DNA of 64,000 nucleotides from Leuconostoc miyukkimchii (GTDB taxonomy: Bacteria > Bacillota > Bacilli > Lactobacillales > Lactobacillaceae). The notes under the pieces are model-generated. The model was given only the letters and a program-made list of their open reading frames with translations. It ran no database searches and was not told the origin of the DNA. Shown here in pieces: positions 45,980 to 55,829 of the stretch. Where the stretch lies: contig NZ_BPKY01000005.1 in NCBI RefSeq assembly GCF_019656055.1, positions 1 to 64,000 of the forward strand, written 5' to 3'. The translations under genes and the position numbers were made by a program. Position 1 is the first letter of the stretch; each line of letters begins with the position of its first letter.

Positions 45980-47011
45980 ATGGCAGCAAATACTGAAGAT
46001 TTTGTCATCGTTGGCGCGCAAAACTCTGAAGCCAACGAACATATCTCAAAGCCAGCCTTGTCATTTTGGCAAGATGCTTGGCGTCGCCTCAAGTTAAATA
46101 AACTTGCGGTTATTTCAATGTGGTTCTTAATATTTATTCTAGGCTTTGCAGTGGTGTCCAATTTCTTTGTACCACAACAGGCAGCGAATTCATTTAATTC
46201 TGATAAGGTTGGTGTTTATAAGAATTTACCACCTAATTCAGGCTTACCAATTCCTGGTTGGAACGGTAAGATAAAATCACCAGGTGATAGTACCGCGACA
46301 GATGTGTACCAATCACAAAACGTCCCATCAGGGCAAAAATATATTTTAGGTACTGATAATATTGGACGTTCATTAGCAAAACGTGTAACTGTTGGTTTAC
46401 GCATCTCATTGTTAGTTGCTATAGTTGCAACATTCATTGATTTATTAATTGGTGTGGCATATGGCGTATTTTCTGGTTGGAAAGGTGGCTGGATTGATAA
46501 CGTTATGCAACGTATCATTGAAATTTTGTCATCTATTCCTAACTTAATTATTGTCACAATGCTTGGTTTACTACTGGGCGGCGGTGTATTGTCAATTATT
46601 TTAGCCATTGCAATGACAGGTTGGCTAGGTATGGCTAGACAAGTTCGTAATATGACTTTAACGTTAAAAGAACGTGATTATGTCTTAGCTGCGCAGTCTT
46701 TGGGTGAAAGTTCTTTTAAAATTGCAATCAAACATCTGATACCAAATATGGCTGGAACAATTATTGTTCAAATTATGATGACTGTTCCTAATGCCATTAT
46801 GTTTGAAGCGGTATTATCAGCTATTAACTTGGGTGTTAGGCCGCCAACTGCATCATTGGGATCATTGATTTCTGATGCACAGGCAATGTTACAATTTTAT
46901 CCTTATCAAATATTAATTCCATCAGCAGTGTTGGTTTTGGTATCATTAGCATTCATCCTTTTGGGCGATGGCTTACGTGATGCTTTTGACCCACGTGCGA
47001 GTGAAGACTAA
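45980..47011 (+). CDS. oppC: Oligopeptide ABC transporter permease OppC
   Basis: 343 residues. Family landmarks: QDAWRRLKLNKLAVISMW, LGTDNIGRSLAKRV, EAA loop AAQSLGESSFKIAIKHLIPN. ATGATG tandem starts; the second at 45980 has the better distance from AAGGAGG. Confidence 0.92.
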   Translation: MAANTEDFVIVGAQNSEANEHISKPALSFWQDAWRRLKLNKLAVISMWFLIFILGFAVVSNFFVPQQAANSFNSDKVGVYKNLPPNSGLPIPGWNGKIKSPGDSTATDVYQSQNVPSGQKYILGTDNIGRSLAKRVTVGLRISLLVAIVATFIDLLIGVAYGVFSGWKGGWIDNVMQRIIEILSSIPNLIIVTMLGLLLGGGVLSIILAIAMTGWLGMARQVRNMTLTLKERDYVLAAQSLGESSFKIAIKHLIPNMAGTIIVQIMMTVPNAIMFEAVLSAINLGVRPPTASLGSLISDAQAMLQFYPYQILIPSAVLVLVSLAFILLGDGLRDAFDPRASED

Positions 47012-47025
47012 GAGGTGTGCAGATT

Positions 47026-48075
47026 ATGAGTAATCCAATTTTAAAAGTTGAAAATTTGCACGTGAACTTTAATACTTATGCGGGAACAGTGCAAGCAATA
47101 CGTGACGTATCATTTGATTTGAATAAAGGTGAAACATTGGCCATTGTTGGTGAATCGGGATCTGGAAAATCAGTTACGACAAAAACATTAATGGGATTAA
47201 ATGCTAAAAATGCTTCGATTCCTGATAATTCAAGATTAATTTTTAAAGATCGCAATTTGCTCGATTTAAAAGAGGAAGAGTGGCAAACGATTCGTGGTAA
47301 TGAAATTGCTATGATATTTCAAGATCCGATGACCAGCTTAGATCCGACAATGAAAATCGGGATGCAAATTGCAGAACCTTTGATGAAACATCGTAAAATG
47401 AAAAAGGAAGATGCTTTAAAACGGGCATTAGAGTTAATGAAAGGTGTTGGCATTCCTAACTCAGAAGAACACATCAATGATTACCCACATCAATGGTCTG
47501 GTGGTATGCGACAACGTGCAGTTGTGGCAATTGCACTAGCAGCAGATCCAGAAATTTTGATTGCTGATGAACCAACGACTGCCTTAGATGTTACTATTCA
47601 AGCACAAATATTGAATTTAATGAAATCGTTACAGAAAGAAACTAGTAGTTCGATTATATTCATTACACATGATTTGGGTGTTGTTGCGGGAATGGCTAAT
47701 CGTGTAGCTGTCATGTATGCTGGTAAGATTGTTGAGTATGGCACGGTGGACGAAATTTTCTTCAATCCACAACATCCATATACTTGGGGATTGTTAAATT
47801 CAATGCCGACAACTGATACACAAATTGGCTCGCTAGAAGCTATTCCAGGCACACCACCAGATTTGTTGGACCCGCCTAAGGGCGATGCTTTTGCTTCACG
47901 TAATGTCTATGCCCTAGCAATTGATTCAAAAGAGGAACCACCCTTCTTCAAAGTTAGTGACACGCATTATGCAGCCACATGGTTGCTTGATGAGCGTTCA
48001 CCAAAAGTAACACCGCCTGTGCAAATTCAAAAGCGATGGGCACGTTGGCAAGAAATTCAAGGGCAGGAGGCTTAA
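47026..48075 (+). CDS. oppD: Oligopeptide ABC transporter ATPase OppD
   Basis: 349 residues. Walker A GESGSGKSV, signature WSGGMRQR, Walker B ILIADEPTTALD. The C-terminal oligopeptide-transporter extension is present, but it has no cysteine cluster of the iron-sulfur type. AGAGGTG before ATG 47026. Confidence 0.92.
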   Translation: MSNPILKVENLHVNFNTYAGTVQAIRDVSFDLNKGETLAIVGESGSGKSVTTKTLMGLNAKNASIPDNSRLIFKDRNLLDLKEEEWQTIRGNEIAMIFQDPMTSLDPTMKIGMQIAEPLMKHRKMKKEDALKRALELMKGVGIPNSEEHINDYPHQWSGGMRQRAVVAIALAADPEILIADEPTTALDVTIQAQILNLMKSLQKETSSSIIFITHDLGVVAGMANRVAVMYAGKIVEYGTVDEIFFNPQHPYTWGLLNSMPTTDTQIGSLEAIPGTPPDLLDPPKGDAFASRNVYALAIDSKEEPPFFKVSDTHYAATWLLDERSPKVTPPVQIQKRWARWQEIQGQEA

Positions 48076-48077
48076 TC

Positions 48078-49013
48078 ATGACTGGGAAAGAACCAAAAAA
48101 GTTAGTTGAGCTAAAAGACTTGCAACTGTATTTTAATAAAGGAAAAGCCAATGAAGTTCGTGCTATTGATCATGTAACTTTTGATATTTATGAAGGCGAA
48201 ATATTTGGTTTAGTTGGTGAATCTGGTTCTGGTAAAACAACCATTGGGCGTACAATTTTAAAATTGCACGAACAAACTGGTGGTGAAATTTTGTTTAATG
48301 GTGAAGATGTCACGCATTTAAAGGGGAAGCAATTATCGGCATTCCGTAAGGATGCACAAATGATTTTCCAGGATCCACAAGCGAGTTTGAATGGCCGTAT
48401 GAAAGTACGTGATATCATTGCCGAGGGTATTGATATCAACAAATTAGCTAAAAACAAAACAGAACGTGATGCTAAAGTACAAGAACTATTGAAACTTGTT
48501 GGGTTAAACGAAGATCATGCAACACGTTATCCTCATGAATTTTCGGGTGGACAACGACAACGTATCGGAATTGCGCGTGCGCTAGCAGTTGATCCTAAAT
48601 TTATCATAGCTGACGAACCAATATCAGCACTAGATGTATCTATTCAGGCACAAGTTGTGAATTTGATGAAGGAATTACAAACTAAACATTCCTTGACATA
48701 TTTATTTATTGCACATGATTTGTCTATGGTGAAGTATATTTCTGATCGTATTGGTGTGATGCATTGGGGTAAATTGCTTGAAATTGGTTCAGCAGACGCA
48801 GTGTATAATCATCCTTTACACCCTTATACTAAAAGCTTATTATCAGCTATTCCAGTTCCTGATCCAGAGGTTGAAAGCGTAAGGCAACATATTACGTATG
48901 ATACAACTATCGAAACAGATGGTAAGGCAAGGCAAATGATTGAAGCTGCGCCTGGACATTTTGTCCTCGCAACAGAAGAAGAAGCTGCATTATATAAAGC
49001 ACAACAAGTTTAA
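48078..49013 (+). CDS. oppF: Oligopeptide ABC transporter ATPase OppF
   Basis: 311 residues. Walker A GESGSGKTT, signature FSGGQRQR, Walker B FIIADEPISALD. It starts two bases after oppD, with GGCAGGAGG upstream. Last gene of the opp operon. Confidence 0.92.
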   Translation: MTGKEPKKLVELKDLQLYFNKGKANEVRAIDHVTFDIYEGEIFGLVGESGSGKTTIGRTILKLHEQTGGEILFNGEDVTHLKGKQLSAFRKDAQMIFQDPQASLNGRMKVRDIIAEGIDINKLAKNKTERDAKVQELLKLVGLNEDHATRYPHEFSGGQRQRIGIARALAVDPKFIIADEPISALDVSIQAQVVNLMKELQTKHSLTYLFIAHDLSMVKYISDRIGVMHWGKLLEIGSADAVYNHPLHPYTKSLLSAIPVPDPEVESVRQHITYDTTIETDGKARQMIEAAPGHFVLATEEEAALYKAQQV

Positions 49014-49018
49014 AACAT

Positions 49019-49063
49019 TAAAAAGTTGTCATGGATTGAGAAAAATCTATGACAACTTTTTAT
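49019..49063 (+). terminator. Terminator of the opp operon
   Basis: AAAAAGTTGTCATGGATT pairs with AATCTATGACAACTTTTT, with GAGAA in the loop. Confidence 0.88.
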
Positions 49064-49138
49064 ATTGCATTGCAACGTGAAATTAATATGAAAAATGTGT
49101 ATAATTATAATGAGTTATTAATGAGAAAGTGAGACAGT

Positions 49139-51031
49139 ATGGTAAGATTACAAGACGATTTTTACGAGGCAATTAATGGTGAATGGGAAAAAACAGCGGT
49201 TATTCCTAATGACAAACCGCGAACAGGTGGATTTAGTGATTTATCTGACGAGATTGAGCAATGGTTAATTTCTCAGACTAGTAGATGGCAACAGGGTGAC
49301 GATTTACCTGAAAATACTATTTTACAAAATTTTGTTGCTTATCATCGCTTGACATCTGATACACAAACACGTGACCAACTGGGGGCAAAGCCAATATTAC
49401 CACTGATTGCCAAATATCAGAGTTACACATCATTTTCAGAATTTGCGAACCATATTGTTGAATTAGAAAAATCAGGCTTTCCAAATGCTTTGCCACTAGG
49501 CATTGAACCCGATTTTAAAGATGCGCGAACGAATGTGTTGTGGGCTGGGGCGTTAAGTTTGCTCTTACCAGATACAACTTACTACGAAAAGGGGCATGCG
49601 CAAGGTCAAGTGTTGTTGGGTAAATTTAGAGAGGAACAAGAAGCTTTGTTACCTCACTTTGGTTTTTCACAATCGGAAACCACAAAATTAATTGATCAAT
49701 ATTTAGCACTTGATGCACGTGCAGCAGCAGTTGTATTGAGTCAAGAAGAAAGTCATGAATATGCTAAACTGTATCATCCCTATGATTGGAATAAATTTAC
49801 AAGTCTAGTGCCAGAGTTGCCGTTGGATGATATTTTGACTGAATTGGTGGGACAAAAGCCGGATACTGTTATTGTGCCAGAAGAACGTTTTTGGGCTGTA
49901 GCGGAACAGTTTTATTCTGAAGAAGCCTGGCCATTATTAAAAGCCTATCTTATTGTGCAGGCAGCGAACCAATTCACAGGTTATTTGTCTGAGGAGCTTC
50001 GTGTTCTAGGGGGACAATACCAACGTGAATTAACGGGATTGCCAGAAGCAATGGGTACAGAGAAAGCAGCAGTTTATTTAGCTGTGCAGCCATTTAATCA
50101 AGCAATTGGCTATTATTATGCCCAGAAGAAATTTTCTCCAGAAGCAAAAGCAGATGTTGAAGATAAAGTGGCAAGTATGATTGATGTATTCAAGCAACGT
50201 TTGCAATCAAATCAATGGCTTAATGAAGAAACACGTATCAAGGCAGTCACAAAATTAAATACAATTGTGCCACATATTGGTTATCCTGAAAAATTACCGC
50301 AAAGACTATATAAAAAGGTTGTTAACTCGGATGCAAGCTTGTTTGAAACAGCGACGCAATTTCGACAAATTGAAATTGAGCACGCGTGGTCAAAATGGCA
50401 TCAACCAGTTGATCGTAGTGAATGGCATATGCCAGCGCATTTGGTTAATGCTTATTATGATCCACAACAAAATCAAATTGTATTTCCGGCTGCTATTTTG
50501 CAAGCACCTTTTTATAGCTTAGAACAATCATCGTCGGCAAATTATGGTGGTATTGGTGCAGTTATTGCACATGAAATTTCACATGCATTTGACACAAATG
50601 GCGCATCATTTGATGAATTTGGTAGTTTAAATAATTGGTGGACAGATGATGATTTTGCGGCATTCCAATTACGCACGGAAAAAGTTGTTAAGCAATTTGA
50701 CGGTCTTGATTCGTATGGGGCTAAAGTAAATGGTAAGTTAACTGTTTCTGAAAACGTTGCCGATCTTGGCGGATTAGCTGCTGCATTAGCCGCTGCTAAG
50801 CGAGATGATGGTTTTTCAGCTGTTGATTTCTTCGAAAGCTGGGCAGCCATTTGGCGTATGAAAGCACGTCCAGAATACATGCAGTTACTTGCTGCTTCTG
50901 ATCCTCATGGTCCGGCTAAATTACGAGTTAATGTACAAGTGAAGAACTTTGATGAGTTTTTTGAAACGTTTGATGTGAATCCAACGGACGAAATGTGGTT
51001 ATCACAAGATGAACGTGTTCAAATTTGGTGA
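49139..51031 (+). CDS. pepO: M13-family endopeptidase PepO
   Basis: 630-residue zinc oligoendopeptidase of the neprilysin family, cytoplasmic in lactic acid bacteria, trimming peptides brought in by Opp. VNAYYDPQQN (substrate binding), HEISHAFD zinc motif (about residue 477), ENVADLGG with the third ligand Glu (about residue 538), and YMQLLAASDPHGPAKLRVN near the C-terminus. No signal peptide. It directly follows oppABCDF, a common pairing. Confidence 0.93.
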   Translation: MVRLQDDFYEAINGEWEKTAVIPNDKPRTGGFSDLSDEIEQWLISQTSRWQQGDDLPENTILQNFVAYHRLTSDTQTRDQLGAKPILPLIAKYQSYTSFSEFANHIVELEKSGFPNALPLGIEPDFKDARTNVLWAGALSLLLPDTTYYEKGHAQGQVLLGKFREEQEALLPHFGFSQSETTKLIDQYLALDARAAAVVLSQEESHEYAKLYHPYDWNKFTSLVPELPLDDILTELVGQKPDTVIVPEERFWAVAEQFYSEEAWPLLKAYLIVQAANQFTGYLSEELRVLGGQYQRELTGLPEAMGTEKAAVYLAVQPFNQAIGYYYAQKKFSPEAKADVEDKVASMIDVFKQRLQSNQWLNEETRIKAVTKLNTIVPHIGYPEKLPQRLYKKVVNSDASLFETATQFRQIEIEHAWSKWHQPVDRSEWHMPAHLVNAYYDPQQNQIVFPAAILQAPFYSLEQSSSANYGGIGAVIAHEISHAFDTNGASFDEFGSLNNWWTDDDFAAFQLRTEKVVKQFDGLDSYGAKVNGKLTVSENVADLGGLAAALAAAKRDDGFSAVDFFESWAAIWRMKARPEYMQLLAASDPHGPAKLRVNVQVKNFDEFFETFDVNPTDEMWLSQDERVQIW

Positions 51032-51146
51032 AATAGTTGGTTGATTTATGTTAAGTATTCCATAATGATAGATAGTTATGATAATTTTTATTTGTGTAAC
51101 GTGTATAATTAAAACTTACTGATTATTTATTTTGGGGAGAATATGA

Positions 51147-52889
51147 ATGTTTAACATAAAAAAAATGAACAGGTGGCAACTGTTTTTAGTTTTTCTAATA
51201 CTAGCAAGTGTTTGTATGTTACCACAATTGGCCAAACAAACGATGTACATGAATTCTTGGGATGTGCCATTTCATTTATCTCGGATGTATGAGTTGGAAA
51301 AGGGATTTGAGGTTGGCAAATGGTTGCCTGATATCTCTGCCTATACATTTGGAGAAAATGGTTACGGTGTTAACCTCTTCTATGGTTATTCATTCACATA
51401 TTTTGTAGCTGTGATTTATTTTTTCACACAGCAGGCAGTTACAGCAGTACTTATTGGTTATGTTGTTTTGTTGACGTCTGCAATGGCTGTCAATTTTTAT
51501 GCAGGTACATTATTTTTTACAGGCACTAATACAAGATTGAAGTCCTTTGCATTTAGTGTTTTATATGTCTTGGCACCAGTGACTTTTGGCGAAATTAATG
51601 TACGCGGTTTACCTGGTGAACTAATTGGTATTTTACTTTTTCCCGCAGTTCTAGCAGGATTTTATGGCATAATGTTTACTAATCGTAAAAATTATGTGCT
51701 TACAAGTATTCTAAGTGCAGTAATTGTTACCAATCACGTGCTATCGGCATTTTTATTAGTCATTATACTTGTAGTGATGGTATTTATTTTTTTCTTTCAA
51801 AAAGAAGTAACTCTTGCTAAAATAGTGCGGTTAATCAAAGTTGGGCTACTCACAATATTGCTTTCTGCATTTTACGTTATACCATTTCTGCAACATCTAT
51901 TAACAGATAAAATTGCTGGAGCCAATAAAATGTGGGGAACAGTTAGTCCCTGGGAATCTATTGCAGCATCAGTTAATAACCAAGCAACGTTAAATTGGAC
52001 AGCAATACCTGTTGGACTATTCGTGTTTATAATGAGTATCATCATCTCAGTGGAATTGTTACATTTTAGAACACTTTCTAAACAGGTTAGAACAATCGGT
52101 TGTTGGTTAGTTATTAGTTTAGTTACTGTTTTTTATATGCCAACAGAGTTTTTTGCAAAAACACCGCTGCATGTTTTTCAAATGATGGGACGATTTTATC
52201 CTCTTATTATGCTGCTATCTTTGTTATTCGTGATTGAAGGATTAGATCATTTTTATGAAATTGGCGTGTTACATCTGAAAACAATGAATTGGATCTTTAT
52301 TGCGGGAATTATGTTGTCCTTGTTTAGTGCTTGGAAAATGCAGGGTGATGCTTATTATAGTGCGAAATTACCTATTGCAAACTATCAAAAAGGCGGCAAA
52401 GCATTTCCGAAAACTGTGGGAAATAATGACTTTGAGTACCAAATTAACCACTATTATCAATTACCTTTAGGTAGTAAGGATTATTTAGGTCAAAAACGTG
52501 TTAAATTTGTCAGTGGGTACCAAGTAGCTAGTTGGGGAGACACAAGAGATGCAACACGCATATATATTGACAATCAGTTGAGTTCATTAAGATTATTTCA
52601 CAAAGGATATACTTTTGAAGTTAAAAACATACCAGAAAGTGCAAAACAAATATTGCTTCCAATGACTAATTATCAGGGTTGGCAAGCGACAGATGGTGCC
52701 GGAAAATCTCTATTAATTAAAACGGTTAAAGGTAAACTAGCAGTTGAACCTAAGGGCAGTCAAGTCATCCAACTAACGTATCATAAAACAGTATTACATC
52801 AAGTAGCAATAATTATTTCGGCAATGACGATGGTGATATTCGTATTTGTTAGTATTTTTATCATTTTGAAAAATAAAAAACGCGCCTAA
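51147..52889 (+). CDS. Large GT-C-like membrane protein
   Basis: 580 residues with about eleven membrane segments in the first two thirds and an external C-terminal part, closing with a last membrane helix and KNKKRA. The first loop has NSWDVPFHLSRMYELEKGF, with acidic and His residues placed as in GT-C glycosyltransferases and the PTPS-related membrane family. A role in transferring sugars to surface polymers is possible; no partner genes are adjacent. GGGGAGA before ATG 51147; a start-stop ATG AAT GTT TAA overlaps at 51143. Confidence 0.7.
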   Translation: MFNIKKMNRWQLFLVFLILASVCMLPQLAKQTMYMNSWDVPFHLSRMYELEKGFEVGKWLPDISAYTFGENGYGVNLFYGYSFTYFVAVIYFFTQQAVTAVLIGYVVLLTSAMAVNFYAGTLFFTGTNTRLKSFAFSVLYVLAPVTFGEINVRGLPGELIGILLFPAVLAGFYGIMFTNRKNYVLTSILSAVIVTNHVLSAFLLVIILVVMVFIFFFQKEVTLAKIVRLIKVGLLTILLSAFYVIPFLQHLLTDKIAGANKMWGTVSPWESIAASVNNQATLNWTAIPVGLFVFIMSIIISVELLHFRTLSKQVRTIGCWLVISLVTVFYMPTEFFAKTPLHVFQMMGRFYPLIMLLSLLFVIEGLDHFYEIGVLHLKTMNWIFIAGIMLSLFSAWKMQGDAYYSAKLPIANYQKGGKAFPKTVGNNDFEYQINHYYQLPLGSKDYLGQKRVKFVSGYQVASWGDTRDATRIYIDNQLSSLRLFHKGYTFEVKNIPESAKQILLPMTNYQGWQATDGAGKSLLIKTVKGKLAVEPKGSQVIQLTYHKTVLHQVAIIISAMTMVIFVFVSIFIILKNKKRA

Positions 52890-52894
52890 CCAAG

Positions 52895-52939
52895 CATGTT
52901 ACGAGAAAACAATCTTTGAATTGTCGTAACATGTTTTTT
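52895..52939 (+). terminator. Terminator after the membrane protein gene
   Basis: CATGTTACGA pairs with TCGTAACATG around a 19-base loop, followed by six T. Confidence 0.82.
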
Positions 52940-52983
52940 CTATGCCATGGATAGTAAAAAAATAAGAAAGAACCTATAAATTC

Positions 52984-52992
52984 TGATACAAT
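52984..52992 (+). promoter_or_regulatory. Extended -10 promoter of the TauE/SafE gene
   Basis: TGATACAAT with the hexamer at 52987-52992, the same sequence as at 35330-35338, 35 bases before the start codon. Confidence 0.45.
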
Positions 52993-53027
52993 AGTGTGTA
53001 TTGACTTTTTGAAGCGAGTAAGATGGT

Positions 53028-53921
53028 ATGTATGAAAAAATGATTCTTTTAATAATTCAGCTATTGTTAGTGGCTGTGATGCTGATGATGCTAACGTTAG
53101 TAATTCGGGCTTATATAGTGGGAAAAAAGCCTATTTTTCAGCGTTTTGGTTTAGGTATGATTATTGGTTTTTTCACTGATTTTGGTGATACCTTAGGCAT
53201 TGGGTCATTTGCGACGACGACAGCTGCTTTTCGTGCAACGCATTACGTTAATGACGATCGAAAGTTACCGGGCACACTAAACGCCATGCATGCGATACCA
53301 GTGATAGTGGAAGCACTTTTTTTCATTACTGCGGTTAAAGTCGAATTAATGACACTCATTCCGATGACCACAGCAGCTGTTATTGGTGCCTACATTGGTA
53401 CGCATGTAACCAGAAAATGGCATGCACCGACTGTACAGCGCGTGATGGCGGGTGCTTTACTGATAGCAGTGATTATCATGATTGTCCGAATGATCACAAC
53501 ACCAGGTGCAGATAATACGATGGCTGTTCATGGATTACATGGGTGGTGGTTAGTTCTAGGTGTGGTATTTAATTTAGGTATTGGCATATTGATGACAATG
53601 GGGCTAGGGAACTACGCACCAGAACTCATTTTCTTTTCTCTGATGGGAGTTAACCCTGCCGTTGCGTTTCCTGTTATGATGTTAGATGCCGCCTTAATTA
53701 TGCCAACGACAGCGTGGAATGTCATTAAAATGGATCGCGTATCCTGGCGTGGTTTTGCCGGAGTTGCAATTGGTGGTGTATTAGGTGTGATTGTTGCTGC
53801 GAAATTTTTTACTAGCATGGATGTTGAGCTGCTTAAAAAACTAATTATTGGTGTATCATTATGGACAGTTTATGGCTTACTGCGTGATTCATTTAAAATT
53901 AATTGGAAGAAAGTACATTAA
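53028..53921 (+). CDS. TauE/SafE-family permease
   Basis: 297 residues with eight or so membrane segments and two repeated halves (GMIIGFFTDFGDTLGIGSFATTT split over residues 43-65; LGIGILMTMGLGNYAPELIFF). Family members move organic sulfonates, sulfite or sulfoacetate, usually outward. Substrate unknown. A sulfur link with the clusters at 8-24 kb is tempting but distance and lack of shared regulation argue for caution. Confidence 0.82.
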   Translation: MYEKMILLIIQLLLVAVMLMMLTLVIRAYIVGKKPIFQRFGLGMIIGFFTDFGDTLGIGSFATTTAAFRATHYVNDDRKLPGTLNAMHAIPVIVEALFFITAVKVELMTLIPMTTAAVIGAYIGTHVTRKWHAPTVQRVMAGALLIAVIIMIVRMITTPGADNTMAVHGLHGWWLVLGVVFNLGIGILMTMGLGNYAPELIFFSLMGVNPAVAFPVMMLDAALIMPTTAWNVIKMDRVSWRGFAGVAIGGVLGVIVAAKFFTSMDVELLKKLIIGVSLWTVYGLLRDSFKINWKKVH

Positions 53922-53926
53922 AAGTC

Positions 53927-53955
53927 TTGCTAAGTCTCTGAAAATTTGGTACTAT
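53927..53955 (+). promoter_or_regulatory. Promoter of the tRNA pair
   Basis: TTGCTA at 53927-53932, 17-bp spacer, TACTAT at 53950-53955, about 20 bases before tRNA-Tyr. Confidence 0.6.
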
Positions 53956-53975
53956 TATATAGTTGTTTGAGATAT

Positions 53976-54058
53976 GGGAGTGTAGCGAAGTCTGGCTAAA
54001 CGCGACGGACTGTAACTCCGTTCCTTCGGGTTCGTAGGTTCGAATCCTACCGCTCCCA
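53976..54058 (+). tRNA. tRNA-Tyr (GTA)
   Basis: Acceptor GGGAGTG/CGCTCCC, anticodon GTA in ACTGTAACT, long variable arm (class II), T loop GGTTCGAATCC, discriminator A. CCA is not encoded. Confidence 0.95.
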
Positions 54059-54097
54059 TAGCCGATTTAATAGTTAACGGCTAAATAAATTAACTAT

Positions 54098-54169
54098 TGC
54101 CCCTTCGCCAAGTGGTAAGGCATCGGTTTTTGGTACCGATATGCGCTGGTTCGAATCCAGCAGGGGCAA
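54098..54169 (+). tRNA. tRNA-Gln (TTG)
   Basis: Acceptor TGCCCCT/AGGGGCA, anticodon TTG in the loop TTTTGGT, T loop GGTTCGAATCC, discriminator A. CCA not encoded. It follows tRNA-Tyr by 39 bases and is likely co-transcribed. Confidence 0.94.
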
Positions 54170-54173
54170 TTAT

Positions 54174-54205
54174 AAAAAAGGAATCCGATTAGGATTCCTT
54201 TTTTT
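54174..54205. terminator. Terminator after the tRNAs, also facing aspA
   Basis: AAAAAAGGAATCC pairs with GGATTCCTTTTTTT around GATTA. The A-run lets it serve aspA on the minus strand too. Confidence 0.88.
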
Positions 54206-54230
54206 CTGTTAATAGTGATATACGTATCGC

Positions 54231-55655
54231 TTATTTTTTTGGGGGATGAAGTACTAGTCCGTGTTCTGGGGTTCGCGCGTTAATCACGATGTCTTCAATT
54301 TTGAAAATATGTGCTAATTGATCAGGTGTGAAATGCGCCTTTTTTTCGGCAATTTGACGTAAAGACTTACCTGTCCGAATAGACTCTTTAGCTAGTTTTG
54401 CTGCTTCTTGATAACCAATGATTGGGGTCATAGCAGTAGCAAAACTAACAGATAAATCAATATCTTGTGCGAGTCGAGATTTGTTGCTGGTGATACCATC
54501 AATAGCGTTTAGACGTAATGTATTCATCGCTGCAGTAAGATGTTCAATCCCTGTAAAGAGCGAACGGAATATGATTGGTTCAAAAGCGTTGAGCTCTAGT
54601 TGTCCTGCTTCGGCAGCAGCAGTAATTGTTGCATCAAATCCAAATATTTCAAAAGCAACCTGATTCACCACTTCTGGAATAACTGGGTTAACTTTACCAG
54701 GCATAATTGAAGAGCCGGCTTGTTTCGCTGGTAAGTTAATTTCTAGTAAGCCTGAACGGGGTCCAGAGCTAAGTAGACGTAAATCATTAGCAATTTTAGA
54801 TAAACTCATAGCTAATGTTTTTAGAGTGCCTGAGAGGGCAACGAGGCTATCAAGATTTTGTGTTGCATCAAATAAGTCATGTGCCTGTGTTAAGGGTAGC
54901 TTGGTAATACCGGCTAAATTTGGCACAATATGTACTTGGTAGTGATAACTGACATTAATACCTGATCCAATCGCAGAACCACCCAAATTAAGCATATATA
55001 AAGCATCACGAGCAGCGGTGATACGTAAGTCATCTCGACGTAAGGGCTTTAACCAGGCATGGAAACTATTGCCTAATGTCATCGGAACTGCATCCTGTAG
55101 TTGCGTTCGGCCCATTTTATACGTGGTTGAAAATTCATCCGCTTTATTGCCTAAAGCGTCAATCAGGGCACGCAACTCAGAAAATAATGGCTCAAGTAAA
55201 CGTAATAGCGCTATTTTACCTGCACTTGGATAAGTATCGTTTGTACTTTGTGCCATATTAACGTGATCATTTGGATTGATATAATTATAATCACCACGCG
55301 CATGTCCTGTTTGTTCAAGTGCCACATTAGCAATGACTTCATTAACGTTCATGTTAGTTGATGTGCCGGCGCCACCTTGAATGTCACTAATTGGGAACAT
55401 GGTTAAATCAATAGGATTATTGATAAGCGTCTTGACGGCACTGACAATATGTTTAGCGACAGAACGATCAAGATTACCAGATGTCGCATTCGTTTTGGCG
55501 GCAGCTTGTTTGATTTCTAGAAAGGCGCGAATCAGTTCAGGATGTGTTGACTCTGATGAAATGGGGAAATTATTCAAAGCACGTTGTGTATGTATACCAT
55601 AATAAGCTGATTTTGGAATATCTAGTTGACCGAGTGAGTCAGATTCAGTACGCAT
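54231..55655 (-). CDS. aspA: Aspartate ammonia-lyase
   Basis: 474 residues; converts aspartate to fumarate and ammonia. Superfamily signature GSSIMPGKVNPVIPEVVNQ (about residue 318): the VIPEVV after NP is the aspartase form, where fumarases have TQCE. Other blocks: GGAGTSTNMNVNEVIAN, AQSTNDTYPSAGK, GRTQLQDAVPMTLG. AAGGAGAG before the ATG on the minus strand. It is a second fumarate-releasing lyase of the same superfamily in this window and is a different class from the one at 22642-23994. Confidence 0.92.
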   Translation of the reverse strand: MRTESDSLGQLDIPKSAYYGIHTQRALNNFPISSESTHPELIRAFLEIKQAAAKTNATSGNLDRSVAKHIVSAVKTLINNPIDLTMFPISDIQGGAGTSTNMNVNEVIANVALEQTGHARGDYNYINPNDHVNMAQSTNDTYPSAGKIALLRLLEPLFSELRALIDALGNKADEFSTTYKMGRTQLQDAVPMTLGNSFHAWLKPLRRDDLRITAARDALYMLNLGGSAIGSGINVSYHYQVHIVPNLAGITKLPLTQAHDLFDATQNLDSLVALSGTLKTLAMSLSKIANDLRLLSSGPRSGLLEINLPAKQAGSSIMPGKVNPVIPEVVNQVAFEIFGFDATITAAAEAGQLELNAFEPIIFRSLFTGIEHLTAAMNTLRLNAIDGITSNKSRLAQDIDLSVSFATAMTPIIGYQEAAKLAKESIRTGKSLRQIAEKKAHFTPDQLAHIFKIEDIVINARTPEHGLVLHPPKK

Positions 55656-55796
55656 GATGCTCTCCTTAGTAAATTACTATAGGACCATTTTATCTCTTGT
55701 TGCAACTATACCAATTAATTGTGTTACATATCATGACATTGAATTTTTTTAGTCATTAATGATGAGGTTATGTGTTTGCTTTGATCAAATCAAATT

Positions 55797-55824
55797 AAAA
55801 CAGCGCATCATAAGATACGCTGTT
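55797..55824 (-). terminator. Terminator of the GNAT-rpiA unit
   Basis: AAACAGCG and CGCTGTTT form the stem; on the minus strand it is followed by TTTTAATTT, just after the rpiA stop. Confidence 0.75.
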
Positions 55825-55829
55825 TGTTA

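Noticed and set aside
53028-53921. TauE/SafE permease as part of the sulfur salvage system
   Set aside because: It is 29 kb away, has its own promoter and no T-box; family membership alone is not enough.
54231-55655. Class II fumarase
   Set aside because: The residues after the signature NP are VIPEVV, the aspartase pattern, not TQCE.
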